A stretch of DNA of 23,631 nucleotides from Halieaceae bacterium (GTDB taxonomy: Bacteria; Pseudomonadota; Gammaproteobacteria; Pseudomonadales; Halieaceae), in contig JABIZW010000002.1 of assembly GCA_018666295.1 (NCBI GenBank), forward strand, positions 1-23,631. The letters run 5' to 3'. The translations under genes and the position numbers were made by a program. The notes beneath the pieces are model-generated. The model did not search any database. It had not been told where the DNA came from and was given only the letters and a program-made list of their open reading frames with translations. Below are positions 7,668 through 15,964 of this stretch, piece after piece (positions within the stretch are counted from its first letter, which is position 1; each line of letters begins with the position of its first letter).

Positions 7668-8088
7668 CCATGGCCAGGTTCGCCAATGCATCGGCTCGTT
7701 CATTGCCCTCATGGCCCGTGTGTCCTTTGACCCAGCGCCAGTCCACTGTGTGATGCAAACACTGCACATCCAACTGCTGCCAGAGGTCTTTGTTTTTAAC
7801 AGGCTTTTTCGCGGCTGTGCGCCAACCGTTGGCCTTCCAATTACGAATCCACTTTGTAATGCCGTCTTTTACGTAAGTTGAATCGGTCGTTAGAACGACG
7901 CTACAAGGCTCACTGAGCGCTGTAAGCGCACTAATGGCGGCCATCAACTCCATCCGATTATTGGTCGTCTCCGATTCACTGCCTTTGAGCTCTTTTTCGT
8001 GTGTTCCAAACCGTAGTACGGCGCCCCAACCCCCCAGCCCCGGGTTACCGCGACAGCCACCATCAGTAAAGGCTTCAACTGTTTTCAT
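7648..8088 (-). CDS. rnhA: Ribonuclease HI
   Basis: This 146-residue RNase H type 1 cleaves the RNA strand of RNA-DNA hybrids (R-loops, primers). The catalytic residues are D9 (EAFTDGG), E47 (NNRMELMA), D69 (LTTDSTYV) and D133 (ERADALA), with H123 in WVKGHTGH. The basic protrusion typical of E. coli RNase HI is present (NWKANGWRTAAKKPVKNKD). The ATG at 8088 gives the standard N-terminus. An open frame continues upstream to 8160 but lies inside the methyltransferase gene. It overlaps that gene by 14 bases and dnaQ by 20, giving a tightly packed three-gene leftward unit. No clear SD is seen, consistent with coupling. Confidence 0.96.
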   Translation of the reverse strand: MKTVEAFTDGGCRGNPGLGGWGAVLRFGTHEKELKGSESETTNNRMELMAAISALTALSEPCSVVLTTDSTYVKDGITKWIRNWKANGWRTAAKKPVKNKDLWQQLDVQCLHHTVDWRWVKGHTGHEGNERADALANLAMDEVERG

Positions 8089-8887
8089 TGAATGGACTGC
8101 TCGTGCGTTGAGGATGTGTTTTTGACCCAACGACAGGACGTGAGACTGGAATTGGAACAAGGCGCGGGCGACTCCGTCGGCGTTGCAGACCTTTGATGCC
8201 TGCCCCTACCTGCTTTTTTGCGTGAAGTACAAAAGCGCCACCTAGGGGAACCTGATGGTCGATTAACCAATCGTCTAAGCGCGCCATCCAGCGAAAGAGG
8301 ACGCCTTTGCCCAAGGGACGAAGGACTAACTTATGTCGTGGCCGAGCCACTTGGAAATTCAGCAACGAGAGCCAGTCCGTCAGCCTAGGAAGACGTTCAA
8401 GACTTAGTCCGCGCCACTTCGCAGGCACGATAAATCGCCCGCAGAGCCAGCCCAGACCAAACAGACTTGAGGGGTTGAATCCAATGATGAGCAGATTGCC
8501 ATTAGGCACCAAAATTCGGTGTATTTCGCGGAGGGTCTGATGTGGATCACTCGACACCTCCAATGCATGAAAAACGATCACTGTATCAATCGATTCAGTG
8601 CCAAATGGGAGACCTTCATCGGTACAGACGACAGTTTGCGCGCCGTCTACAAGCTCCCCATCGAGGTTTGCAACCAACTTGGTTTGCGAGTGCGCCAAGT
8701 CCTTGATCGACATTCCGGGCGGCACACCAAGAAAAAGCGTGTGGTACCCAAAGAGTCGTTCTAATTGAACGTCTAATTCATCGATGATTTGTTGCCGCAG
8801 CCTGCGACCGACCAATGAGGTCTGATACCACGCGTAAAGGTGGTCTCTGGTGGTTTTACGATGGCGGCCCGAGGCTTGATTTCCCAT
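8075..8887 (-). CDS. SAM-dependent methyltransferase, YafS-like (between rnhA and gloB)
   Basis: This 270-residue protein is related to class I methyltransferases of the Methyltransf_11 type. The recognisable core is LPFGTESIDTVIVFHALE (93-110), then SDPHQTLREIHRILVPNGNLLIIGFNPSSLFGLG (113-146), which is the family signature. The usual glycine-rich SAM loop is degenerate: LFLGVPPG at 51-58 stands where GxGxG is expected. The C-terminal 45 residues are Arg/Pro-rich and look unstructured. Substrate is unknown; in E. coli the corresponding neighbour of rnhA and gloB is yafS, also uncharacterised. The ATG at 8887 gives a plausible N-terminus (FGYHTLFLGV at 46-55), but no strong SD is visible. It is the first gene of the methyltransferase-rnhA-dnaQ unit and is divergent from gloB, 63 bases apart. 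Confidence 0.85.
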   Translation of the reverse strand: MGNQASGRHRKTTRDHLYAWYQTSLVGRRLRQQIIDELDVQLERLFGYHTLFLGVPPGMSIKDLAHSQTKLVANLDGELVDGAQTVVCTDEGLPFGTESIDTVIVFHALEVSSDPHQTLREIHRILVPNGNLLIIGFNPSSLFGLGWLCGRFIVPAKWRGLSLERLPRLTDWLSLLNFQVARPRHKLVLRPLGKGVLFRWMARLDDWLIDHQVPLGGAFVLHAKKQVGAGIKGLQRRRSRPRLVPIPVSRPVVGSKTHPQRTSSPFNENS

Positions 8888-8950
8888 GGACCAAGGGTAT
8901 CTTCTCTCATGGGCTGTGCAAATACATTGTTTAGATTTGAGACTGACTTT

Positions 8951-9712
8951 ATGACCATCGAGCCAATCCGTGCTTTTTCCGATAACTACATCTGGCTGAT
9001 TACGTCGGGGGATCGCGCTGCAGTTGTTGACCCTGGAGATCCTGCGCCAGTGTTCGATCTATTAAAAGCCCGCGGTCTGACGTTAGACACGATCATTATT
9101 ACCCATCACCACTTCGATCATACGGGCGGAGTCGCATCGCTTAAGGCAGCGACTGGATGCCGTGTCATTGGGCCTGACAATCCAAGTATCGCTGATATTG
9201 ACGACGTGATGACCGAGGGCAATGAGGTCACAGTATTAGGCTATCGTTTTGCAGTTTTGGAGGTGCCCGGCCACACGCTTGATCATATTGCTTATTACAA
9301 TGAAGCTCACGGTACACTGTTTTGTGGCGACACCCTTTTTGTAGGGGGTTGTGGAAGAGTATTCGAGGGGACCTTCCCAATGATGCAAGCTTCTTTGGAG
9401 AAATTAAGCGCACTACCCGATACCACCAAGGTTTTCTGCACACACGAGTACACAATGGCAAATCTTAACTTTGCACTCAAAGCAGATCCGTCGAATGTGG
9501 CGCTGAAGGCCTTTTTCAACGAGTGTAGCCTTAAACGCTCAGAAGACTTACCCACCGTCCCATCAACGATCGGGCACGAACGAATGATCAATCCCTTTTT
9601 AAGGTGGGACTCCCCTGCCATTATTGACCAGCTTAAGCGCGAGGGACGCCATGACGGGAATCTTGCTGCGGAGGTATTTGGTGCAGTGAGGTCGTGGAAG
9701 GATCAGGGCTAG
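8951..9712 (+). CDS. gloB: Hydroxyacylglutathione hydrolase (glyoxalase II)
   Basis: This 253-residue enzyme hydrolyses S-D-lactoylglutathione to D-lactate and glutathione, the second step of methylglyoxal detoxification. The binuclear metal site is intact: THHHFDH (H52, H54, D56, H57), PGHT (H108), CGDTLF (D127) and CTHEYT (H165). GGCGRVFEG at 132-140 and the C-terminal STIGHERMINPFLR at 205-218 are glyoxalase II hallmarks that separate it from the MBL gene at 1467. The ATG at 8951 gives the family N-terminus (IEPIRAFSDNYIWLI). Upstream in-frame starts would run into the divergent methyltransferase. The SD is weak. The 148-base spacer to the end of the helicase gene holds no gene that I can support; the mltD often found next to gloB is not here. 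Confidence 0.95.
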   Translation: MTIEPIRAFSDNYIWLITSGDRAAVVDPGDPAPVFDLLKARGLTLDTIIITHHHFDHTGGVASLKAATGCRVIGPDNPSIADIDDVMTEGNEVTVLGYRFAVLEVPGHTLDHIAYYNEAHGTLFCGDTLFVGGCGRVFEGTFPMMQASLEKLSALPDTTKVFCTHEYTMANLNFALKADPSNVALKAFFNECSLKRSEDLPTVPSTIGHERMINPFLRWDSPAIIDQLKREGRHDGNLAAEVFGAVRSWKDQG

Positions 9713-9860
9713 TCAGCGCTTGGGTCAGCCTGTCAGTAAACACCTCGACCGAGAGGTACAAAAACATATGGGCTACTCGAACAGACATAGCAGGCAGCAT
9801 TACGGCATCAGCCACCTTAAACCAATACCTTTACCAGCCCCTTTTGGTCGCTCAGAGGCC

Positions 9861-12800
9861 TCAGAGCAGGACTTCGTGAAAAGCCCCAAGAGCTGGGAAA
9901 TAAAGCGCCGTTTTACAGCACTTGACCCCCGAGTTTACGCTGAGATCATATTCGACGAGTACTGATCGATAATCCTGAAGTTGCCGCTGATATTTCGTTG
10001 TCTCTTCCTCAAGAAACCGAGCCATCTCAATACCGTCCTCCGGATGACTTGTCTTGTAGTCAATGATCCATCGCGTCTGCGTTTCGGACTCAATAAACGT
10101 GCGATCGATAATCACTTCACGGTCCTCGCGGGGGATGTAAAGCGCCAGTTCGGAATGGGCGTCCCGATGATTCGCAGACAAGACCCATCGCCCTATTTTG
10201 TCCGCTAAGACACGATTAATGTCGGTCACCAATCGCTGCAGTTCGTTATCAAGCGTGGCTGAATCACCGGTCTGCGCGCGCAACTGAAAGCGCAGGGCGC
10301 TGAAAACGTCGGGAGGGCATGATTCAGGTAAGTCACTGTGATGTGATAACAACTCTAAGCCTCGGTGAAGGACTGTTCCATAACGTCGACTGGCGAGATT
10401 TCCCTGCCTAAGCCCCGAGTAAACCTGTGCGTCAACCGTCTCGGAGGCGATGTCCTCGGTCTCCGTTATTTTAACCGGTCTCTTTATCCGCGCGAGGGTC
10501 TGAAGGGGACGCTCAGGAGTACTACTGAGCGGGATATCGGCGGGGGGATGATAGATCACCTCTCCTGCGACCTCACAAAACTGAGACCAGAATGATCGCG
10601 ACGTTTTGGGCGGCCACGAAGTCTCTGAGGAGCAGGTTGCCGTGACAGTGCATGACCTTTTAGCACGTGTGACGCCGACGTAATAAAGCCTTATAAGCTC
10701 TTGATCCTCTTTACATTTATTAATGAAGGTAAGGTAGTCATAAAGCGAGCCAGCGGTATTTTTTTCCGGCCGTGCAGCGATGAGCAACCCTAATCGTTCA
10801 TCGCGATTCCATCTCAGTAATGGCCGCTGGCTAGAACGACCCGTCCGCCCTGCGCCGACGATGAAAACGTGATCGAACTCGAGTCCCTTACTTTTGTGTA
10901 AGGTCATAAGCTCAACGCGTGCCGAGGCAGACTCGTGAGCGGCATACTTTGACGTGTGCCATTTGTTGAGCGGCTCTACATTAAGTCCTAACCCACGTGT
11001 CTCTTGCTCTCTCAACTGTGAAAAGAATGCATCAACGTCTGACAATTCCTCAGGCGGAGTCGTGAGATGCCCCCCCAAACGTCGCCAGACTTGCTCCACC
11101 CAGCTGACAAGGTTCAATCGATCACGCTTGCTATCGGCCCACAACAAGGCATCAAACGCGCATCTGGCACGCACGATACCGTCGTCGCTTAACCCATTGG
11201 GCGACACACCGAGTCCTGCTCTGATACTTGCGAGAGACTGCTCCGTGAGCAGGGGAACAATTGCGCCCAGATCCATTAAGGCCAATCCGATCATCGGTGC
11301 ACGAAGCAGTGACACTAAGGCGACCGTATCTGCGGGGTTTGCTAACCACCTCGCCAAACTCATAAGGTCACTAACCGAGGCTCTACGGGAAAACGACGTC
11401 AAATCAGTTCCAATGATATCGATCGAGCGCTCTCGCAACACTTCACTGATCGGCTCTATCGCGGCTCTTGTGCGAGCCAAAACAGCGACAGAGCTCTCCG
11501 GCTCTAATTCGAGAATGGCCTCAATTCGGTCACTAACATAACGTGCTTCTAGCCGGCTATTGTCAGGAAAGTTATGGATCTCGACGGCGCTTCCTGGAAG
11601 ACGATCACGTGTTGGCACCGCGTGTGTCATCGGGACAACACCTAATCGGGACTCCCCCTCTGCTGGGATCAGCGCGTCAAACTGCGAATTAACCCAGTCA
11701 ATCAAACCGGTTTGAGATCTGAAGTTTCGGGACAGATCGCGAGATTCCATGAGGACATTGGCGATGCCTTGCTCGCGCGCGAGTAGAAACAAACCAACGT
11801 CTGCGTAACGAAAACCGTAGATACTTTGCATCGCGTCACCCACGATAAAAAGCGTCCTTGGGGAGGCCTTATCAATGTAGTTATGCTCTGCCCATCCACG
11901 ACACAATTTTTCGATCAGCCGGAACTGTCCTTGCGACGTGTCTTGGAATTCATCGATGAGTATATGACTTATTTGATAGTCCAAGCGAAGCGCGAGATCG
12001 GTGGGCATCTCGTCGCGGCCAAGGGCAGTCTCAGCGGCCATGGCAACATGCGCATGGTCTACGACTCCTCGCGCCCGAAAGACGGTCAGCAATTGTGCCG
12101 CCAAAACGGGCAGCACGCGTGACAACCTCAGAACACCTTGCCATTCGCCGTTATCAAGATCTGGTCTTGGGAGGGCGACAAGCTCAATCAGAACGCGCTG
12201 CCAATTTGGCTGGTGCTCGAGTTCGCCAATAAGGCCAAGCACCTTCTCTTTGGCCTCTTGATCGACCTTGGCTTGGAAGCCTCCGTTTTTATCAAGGCGC
12301 TTCCGAGGCGCGTTGTCTGCGGTTAACAGCCAACTGACTAGCCACTGCCAGTTAGCCATGTCTGAGACGTTGCTCGTCAGCGAGCAGGCATCATTGTCGA
12401 GCAGAGTCACTTTACTTGAGTCGACGATACCGCTTTGTATGTAGCGATTGAGCCGCTGGTGTGCATTCTGTGCTTGTTTTTGGACATCACGGAGCCAGCG
12501 GGTGTCTATCACCCTCAGCGCCTCAGATAAACGTTCTTGGATGACTCTTTCTAAAGTGACTGACAGTTGACCTGCAGCAAGCTCCGGATTCTCGTGTTGG
12601 CCAAGCTCTTTTATCCAGTCTGCTCGTCGACCCAGCAAGGTGACTAGAAGTTCGGAGCATCGCTGCCAATTGTTATCCATTGACAGCAATAATTGTCGCA
12701 GTGCGTCGCCACGTTCAGACGTGTCTCCTAGGAGTTCGTAAAGTTCATTGGTCGCCTGTTCATAAAGGGGTACGACGTCATCAGTAACGGTCACGCCACC

Positions 12801-13196
12801 GCCGAGACCGCTTATTATGGGCATCGCCCGATTGAGCTGAGCAGATAATCCATCAATCGTTCGGATGTTGAAGCTCTCCGCTGACAGTGACCAGCCGAGG
12901 AGCTTTGCGTGTTTGAGTGCGCCTATCGCCAGTCGATAGGTCCTCTCTTCATGGTCGTCTTTAGGCTCACAACCTTCGCGTGCTAATTGAAGCGCCTCAA
13001 CCACTCGTGAACGCATTTCTGCAGACGCTTTGCGTGTAAACGTAATCGCCAGCACTTGTTCGGGACGCTCAACAGTCGGCAAGAGCGCTAGAATACGCTG
13101 GGTTAGGAGACTGGTTTTTCCAGATCCCGCAGGCGCGGTAATGCAAAAGCTTTTTGCAGTATCCAAGACCTCCCTGCGAATGTGTTCGTCACTCAT
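9861..13196 (-). CDS. AddA-like UvrD/Rep-family helicase-nuclease
   Basis: This 1111-residue protein has a complete superfamily 1A helicase followed by a RecB-type nuclease domain. Walker A is APAGSGKT (21-28), motif Ia is ITFTRKASAEMR (51-62), Walker B is LIDEFQDTS (413-421), motif III is VGDAMQSIYGFRYAD (452-466), motif IV is LSRNFRSQTG (488-497), motif V is MTLHKSKGLEFDHVF (764-778) and motif VI is YYVGVTRAKRS (838-848). The PD-(D/E)XK residues are H944, D1031, D1046 and K1048 (IIDYKT), and Q1072. It should unwind and degrade double-strand DNA ends with its partner, preparing 3' tails for RecA. The start overlaps the partner's stop (ATGAGTGA, 13189-13196), so the two are coupled. The ATG with GGAG upstream is preferred over a longer frame inside the partner. 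Resection in vivo is inferred from AddAB. Confidence 0.9.
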   Translation of the reverse strand: MSDEHIRREVLDTAKSFCITAPAGSGKTSLLTQRILALLPTVERPEQVLAITFTRKASAEMRSRVVEALQLAREGCEPKDDHEERTYRLAIGALKHAKLLGWSLSAESFNIRTIDGLSAQLNRAMPIISGLGGGVTVTDDVVPLYEQATNELYELLGDTSERGDALRQLLLSMDNNWQRCSELLVTLLGRRADWIKELGQHENPELAAGQLSVTLERVIQERLSEALRVIDTRWLRDVQKQAQNAHQRLNRYIQSGIVDSSKVTLLDNDACSLTSNVSDMANWQWLVSWLLTADNAPRKRLDKNGGFQAKVDQEAKEKVLGLIGELEHQPNWQRVLIELVALPRPDLDNGEWQGVLRLSRVLPVLAAQLLTVFRARGVVDHAHVAMAAETALGRDEMPTDLALRLDYQISHILIDEFQDTSQGQFRLIEKLCRGWAEHNYIDKASPRTLFIVGDAMQSIYGFRYADVGLFLLAREQGIANVLMESRDLSRNFRSQTGLIDWVNSQFDALIPAEGESRLGVVPMTHAVPTRDRLPGSAVEIHNFPDNSRLEARYVSDRIEAILELEPESSVAVLARTRAAIEPISEVLRERSIDIIGTDLTSFSRRASVSDLMSLARWLANPADTVALVSLLRAPMIGLALMDLGAIVPLLTEQSLASIRAGLGVSPNGLSDDGIVRARCAFDALLWADSKRDRLNLVSWVEQVWRRLGGHLTTPPEELSDVDAFFSQLREQETRGLGLNVEPLNKWHTSKYAAHESASARVELMTLHKSKGLEFDHVFIVGAGRTGRSSQRPLLRWNRDERLGLLIAARPEKNTAGSLYDYLTFINKCKEDQELIRLYYVGVTRAKRSCTVTATCSSETSWPPKTSRSFWSQFCEVAGEVIYHPPADIPLSSTPERPLQTLARIKRPVKITETEDIASETVDAQVYSGLRQGNLASRRYGTVLHRGLELLSHHSDLPESCPPDVFSALRFQLRAQTGDSATLDNELQRLVTDINRVLADKIGRWVLSANHRDAHSELALYIPREDREVIIDRTFIESETQTRWIIDYKTSHPEDGIEMARFLEEETTKYQRQLQDYRSVLVEYDLSVNSGVKCCKTALYFPALGAFHEVLL

Positions 13197-15837
13197 CGGA
13201 GGCGCTCCCGGTTTGAGCGACGGACTCAAGTAGATGTGCGCGGCACACGGGTGCGTAGTCGCAGTAGCGACAGGCGCTTGCCGAAGGTGTGGGGACTGCC
13301 TCGCCCGCCACAAATGACTGCACCAGCGACGTCAGTGCCTCGGTCCACTGGTTGCTAAGCTCGCTCAACGACGAGACATCAGCACTCAATAATGCCTTTT
13401 GACTTTTGCGATCTGTGACAAGGACCCCAATGTCGTCTCCTAGCGTATTAAACCCAACGTCCTCCGCCCCTACTTTGGCAATTGTAATGGTCACGACATC
13501 AGAGAGGGCCTGGCTGTAACACGGCAACTGGGGCGCCTTCAGCGGGATCTCACACCAATCCGATACGCGACTTGAACCGCCTGACTTGTAGTCAATCACC
13601 ACCCGATGTCCGCAAGCGAGTCTGTCAACGCGATCTGCTTTCAAACCCAGGGTCAGGCCTTCGCAGTGCCAGTCGAGCGGCTCTTCGGTAAATTCGACCT
13701 CAAAGGGGACGGTGCGCTCGCGTTCGATCGTTAACCAATCCACCAACGCTCGAGTCAGTCGCGTAACTTCTAAGTCCAGCGCCGGCAGACCCACACGATC
13801 TCGGACGACGTCTCTTATGTCGTTGACGGCCGCCTTGGCCGCATCATTAGCCACATTGTGCGCAGCACTCGAATCGAGTGCCGCCAGCGCATCACTGCTG
13901 CGGATTCGGGTAAAGAGAAACTGAAGCGCCTGATGCAAAATGCCTCCGCGCTCTCCGGCGGTCAGTCCACGACTTGCAGGCTCTAAAACCGCTAGCCCCA
14001 GTCTGTATCGTAGGTGCGCCTTCATAGGACACACGGACTGAGCCTCAAGCAGTCCGACCCCGCCGGCCTGCTTTTTGGGGAGCGCCACAGGCAGTCCGAC
14101 GTCGTCACTGACCCACTCTAAATCGGCATAAGATGCTCGATCTGCTGGCGGACTCGGCGGAGACATACCTAATTCAGCACTATCGCAATAACGGCTGGGC
14201 AGGTTAATCATGCCGTCAGACACCTGGTGGTACGTCATGACTGTTCGGGCAGCACTGGCGAGGTTCCCAAGCAAGCGCGCTGTGGTGTGATGTGAGAAAT
14301 CTTCGTCGGCCACCTGAATGTCGAAGTCACGCACGATTTTCCAGGGCAAAAAACTCAATGCAGGGGGCTTTTCAGGTACGCTTTCGGATGTACTGCCGAC
14401 CACGCGAACTGCACCAAATGACAGTCCTAATGTGTCGCCTAAAGACATCACTTGGAGCAGAGACGGGTCGGTTTGGGGTTGAAATAATCGCTTGTTAAGA
14501 ACCGATTGTAATCGGCTCAGAAAGATCGCGAGTCCAAAAGATCCTGTATCAACGGGACTGCATTCAAGTGCATCAAAGACGCCGTCGAAGAGATCTAGCT
14601 GCTGGTACTCAAGTGAATCCAAGCCCGACGCATTCGGCCAGCCCACGTCCTGAAGGAGTTGTGTGATTCTTACGCGCCATTCTTGCGCCTCCAGCCTCAG
14701 ACTGGCGAGGCGATCGACTCGTGCTTTTGACAAACCCCTTGCCAGGGGCGAGTCCTCCGAGGCCCTAGAAAGCTCCCATAACAGGGAATTGAGATCAAAT
14801 TCGCCTCGCTTCGTGCGAAACAGTTGGGCCAAGGTTTGCCCTTTGTCATTGAGTCGCTGATCGTTCCAAGCAAAAAATGGTGACCTCACGAGTGCTGATA
14901 TTTCGTCACGATCGAGCCCATGAGTTATCAGCTTGATCAGTAACACTGCGTCACGAAACATCGGGACCTTGCTGAGCTCAACTCCGCGGCTGAAGTTCAC
15001 TGGTAGGTCGGTAAAGACAAGATCACTTACACCAAAAAACGACCGTAAGTGATGCTCAAGAAGCGCGCGATCACGCTGATAATCAGACAGAATGATGACG
15101 GCTTGTCGATTTTCGTCATGCTGCTTCTTCCCCCACCGTGCAGCCTCTTTGATCTCAATCTCTCGAGTATCAAACACGAGTGTTGGCAAGGGCGATGTTA
15201 GAACCTCAGAACGAAACCACCGAATCTGCTGAAACCGCTCTGTAAAGGCATGCCTCAGTGCGGGGGTCATTGGCTCCTCCGACAAGAACCACAGCTCGGG
15301 CTCCTTCGGGCGGCTCGCCTGCCCGATGACATCAGCAATATCTTCGACCATTAACCAGCCCTCGGTCTTGAGGCGCATGTCAATCTGATCTACCCAACTC
15401 AGGAAGCATGACGTATCAGACTCCATCTCAAAGCTCGCTCTGACGGAGTCTGAAGACAGCGGCACCCTGTGTGCTTTTAGAATCGAGCGACACCGAGCCG
15501 CTAGCTTACTCGCTGTTTCAGGCTGTATAAGACTAAAGTGCGCACTTGATGCTATTTGCGCAGACACAACTTGATGCCACAGGGTCTCTGCCTCGACGAG
15601 TGATAACAGTCGCTTCGGCTTTTCATCGCTCTCAGCAACAGCCCCCCAAGTGCTTGCCAACCAACGCTCTACCGAAAAGACGCGAGGCGTCGTCGCGACC
15701 GCTTGGCAGCTTGATCCGTACGTCCTCTTCAGTTGACGCGCTAACCGCTGAGTCGCCGTCACGATCGTTACACCGTCCGCTAAGGCGCGTTGAATATCAG
15801 CTGGGGTCGGTAATGGTGAAGCGACGAAATCATTCAT
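13189..15837 (-). CDS. AddB-like nuclease with probable Fe-S cluster (TIGR03623-type DNA repair protein)
   Basis: This 882-residue protein is the partner of the AddA-like helicase. The N-terminal two thirds look like a helicase-derived fold without a Walker A loop: VTIVTATQRLARQLKRTYG at 23-41 stands where the P-loop should be. The C-terminus is a PD-(D/E)XK nuclease: H635 (GGILHQAL), D735 (KADRVD), D749 and K751 (VIDYKSG), and Q770. Four cysteines bracket it, C603 (SVCPMKAHLRY) and C856, C859, C865 (CRYCDYAPVC). This is the pattern of the AddB/Cas4 4Fe-4S staple. Length and order fit the proteobacterial AddB-like family TIGR03623, named from memory. The ATG at 15837 has no clear SD; a second ATG four bases inside is out of frame. 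It is divergent from aroF. Confidence 0.87.
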   Translation of the reverse strand: MNDFVASPLPTPADIQRALADGVTIVTATQRLARQLKRTYGSSCQAVATTPRVFSVERWLASTWGAVAESDEKPKRLLSLVEAETLWHQVVSAQIASSAHFSLIQPETASKLAARCRSILKAHRVPLSSDSVRASFEMESDTSCFLSWVDQIDMRLKTEGWLMVEDIADVIGQASRPKEPELWFLSEEPMTPALRHAFTERFQQIRWFRSEVLTSPLPTLVFDTREIEIKEAARWGKKQHDENRQAVIILSDYQRDRALLEHHLRSFFGVSDLVFTDLPVNFSRGVELSKVPMFRDAVLLIKLITHGLDRDEISALVRSPFFAWNDQRLNDKGQTLAQLFRTKRGEFDLNSLLWELSRASEDSPLARGLSKARVDRLASLRLEAQEWRVRITQLLQDVGWPNASGLDSLEYQQLDLFDGVFDALECSPVDTGSFGLAIFLSRLQSVLNKRLFQPQTDPSLLQVMSLGDTLGLSFGAVRVVGSTSESVPEKPPALSFLPWKIVRDFDIQVADEDFSHHTTARLLGNLASAARTVMTYHQVSDGMINLPSRYCDSAELGMSPPSPPADRASYADLEWVSDDVGLPVALPKKQAGGVGLLEAQSVCPMKAHLRYRLGLAVLEPASRGLTAGERGGILHQALQFLFTRIRSSDALAALDSSAAHNVANDAAKAAVNDIRDVVRDRVGLPALDLEVTRLTRALVDWLTIERERTVPFEVEFTEEPLDWHCEGLTLGLKADRVDRLACGHRVVIDYKSGGSSRVSDWCEIPLKAPQLPCYSQALSDVVTITIAKVGAEDVGFNTLGDDIGVLVTDRKSQKALLSADVSSLSELSNQWTEALTSLVQSFVAGEAVPTPSASACRYCDYAPVCRAHLLESVAQTGSASDE

Positions 15838-15898
15838 TCATACGTTATACAGGAACAAGGTTAACGATTAAATTCGAGCGCATCGACGGCCCCGAGCC

Positions 15899-15964
15899 AT
15901 GACTCAGAGCGCCGATCAAGGTATGCTCCGCGACTTCAAAAACTGTGTGCTAATTCCCAAATGA
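15899..15964 (+). CDS. Possible 21-codon leader ORF upstream of aroF
   Basis: An ATG at 15899 opens a 21-residue frame (starts MTQSADQGML, ends CVLIPK) whose TGA at 15962-15964 overlaps the aroF ATG as ATGA. aroF has no recognisable SD, so terminating ribosomes could re-initiate at aroF. The peptide has one Phe and no Tyr or Trp, so a classical aromatic attenuator is unlikely. The leader's own SD is weak (CGAG). It may be coincidental. Confidence 0.3.
   Translation: MTQSADQGMLRDFKNCVLIPK

Noticed and set aside
7668..7769. Longer N-terminus for DnaQ
   Set aside because: Extra residues derive from rnhA sequence in another frame; the family N-terminus begins just before VVLDTETTG.
9730..9760. 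Possible terminator ACCTC/GAGGT after the AddA-like gene
   Set aside because: Only a 5-base stem and no T-run of use on either strand.
9713..9860. Possible small genes between gloB and the AddA-like gene (+ frame 9720-9965, - frame 9633-9815)
   Set aside because: Both overlap neighbouring coding sequence, lack an SD and show no protein-like pattern. The CTCAGAG direct repeat (9851-9857, 9860-9866) is too short to mean anything.
10954..11541. 195-codon ORF antisense to the AddA-like gene
   Set aside because: A Ser/Arg/Thr-rich shadow frame opposite a solid helicase reading frame; no independent start signal.
13311..13313. Upstream start for the AddA-like protein giving 39 extra residues
   Set aside because: The extension reads through the AddB-like gene out of frame. 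The ATG at 13196 has an SD, the ATGAGTGA overlap and the expected distance to the P-loop.
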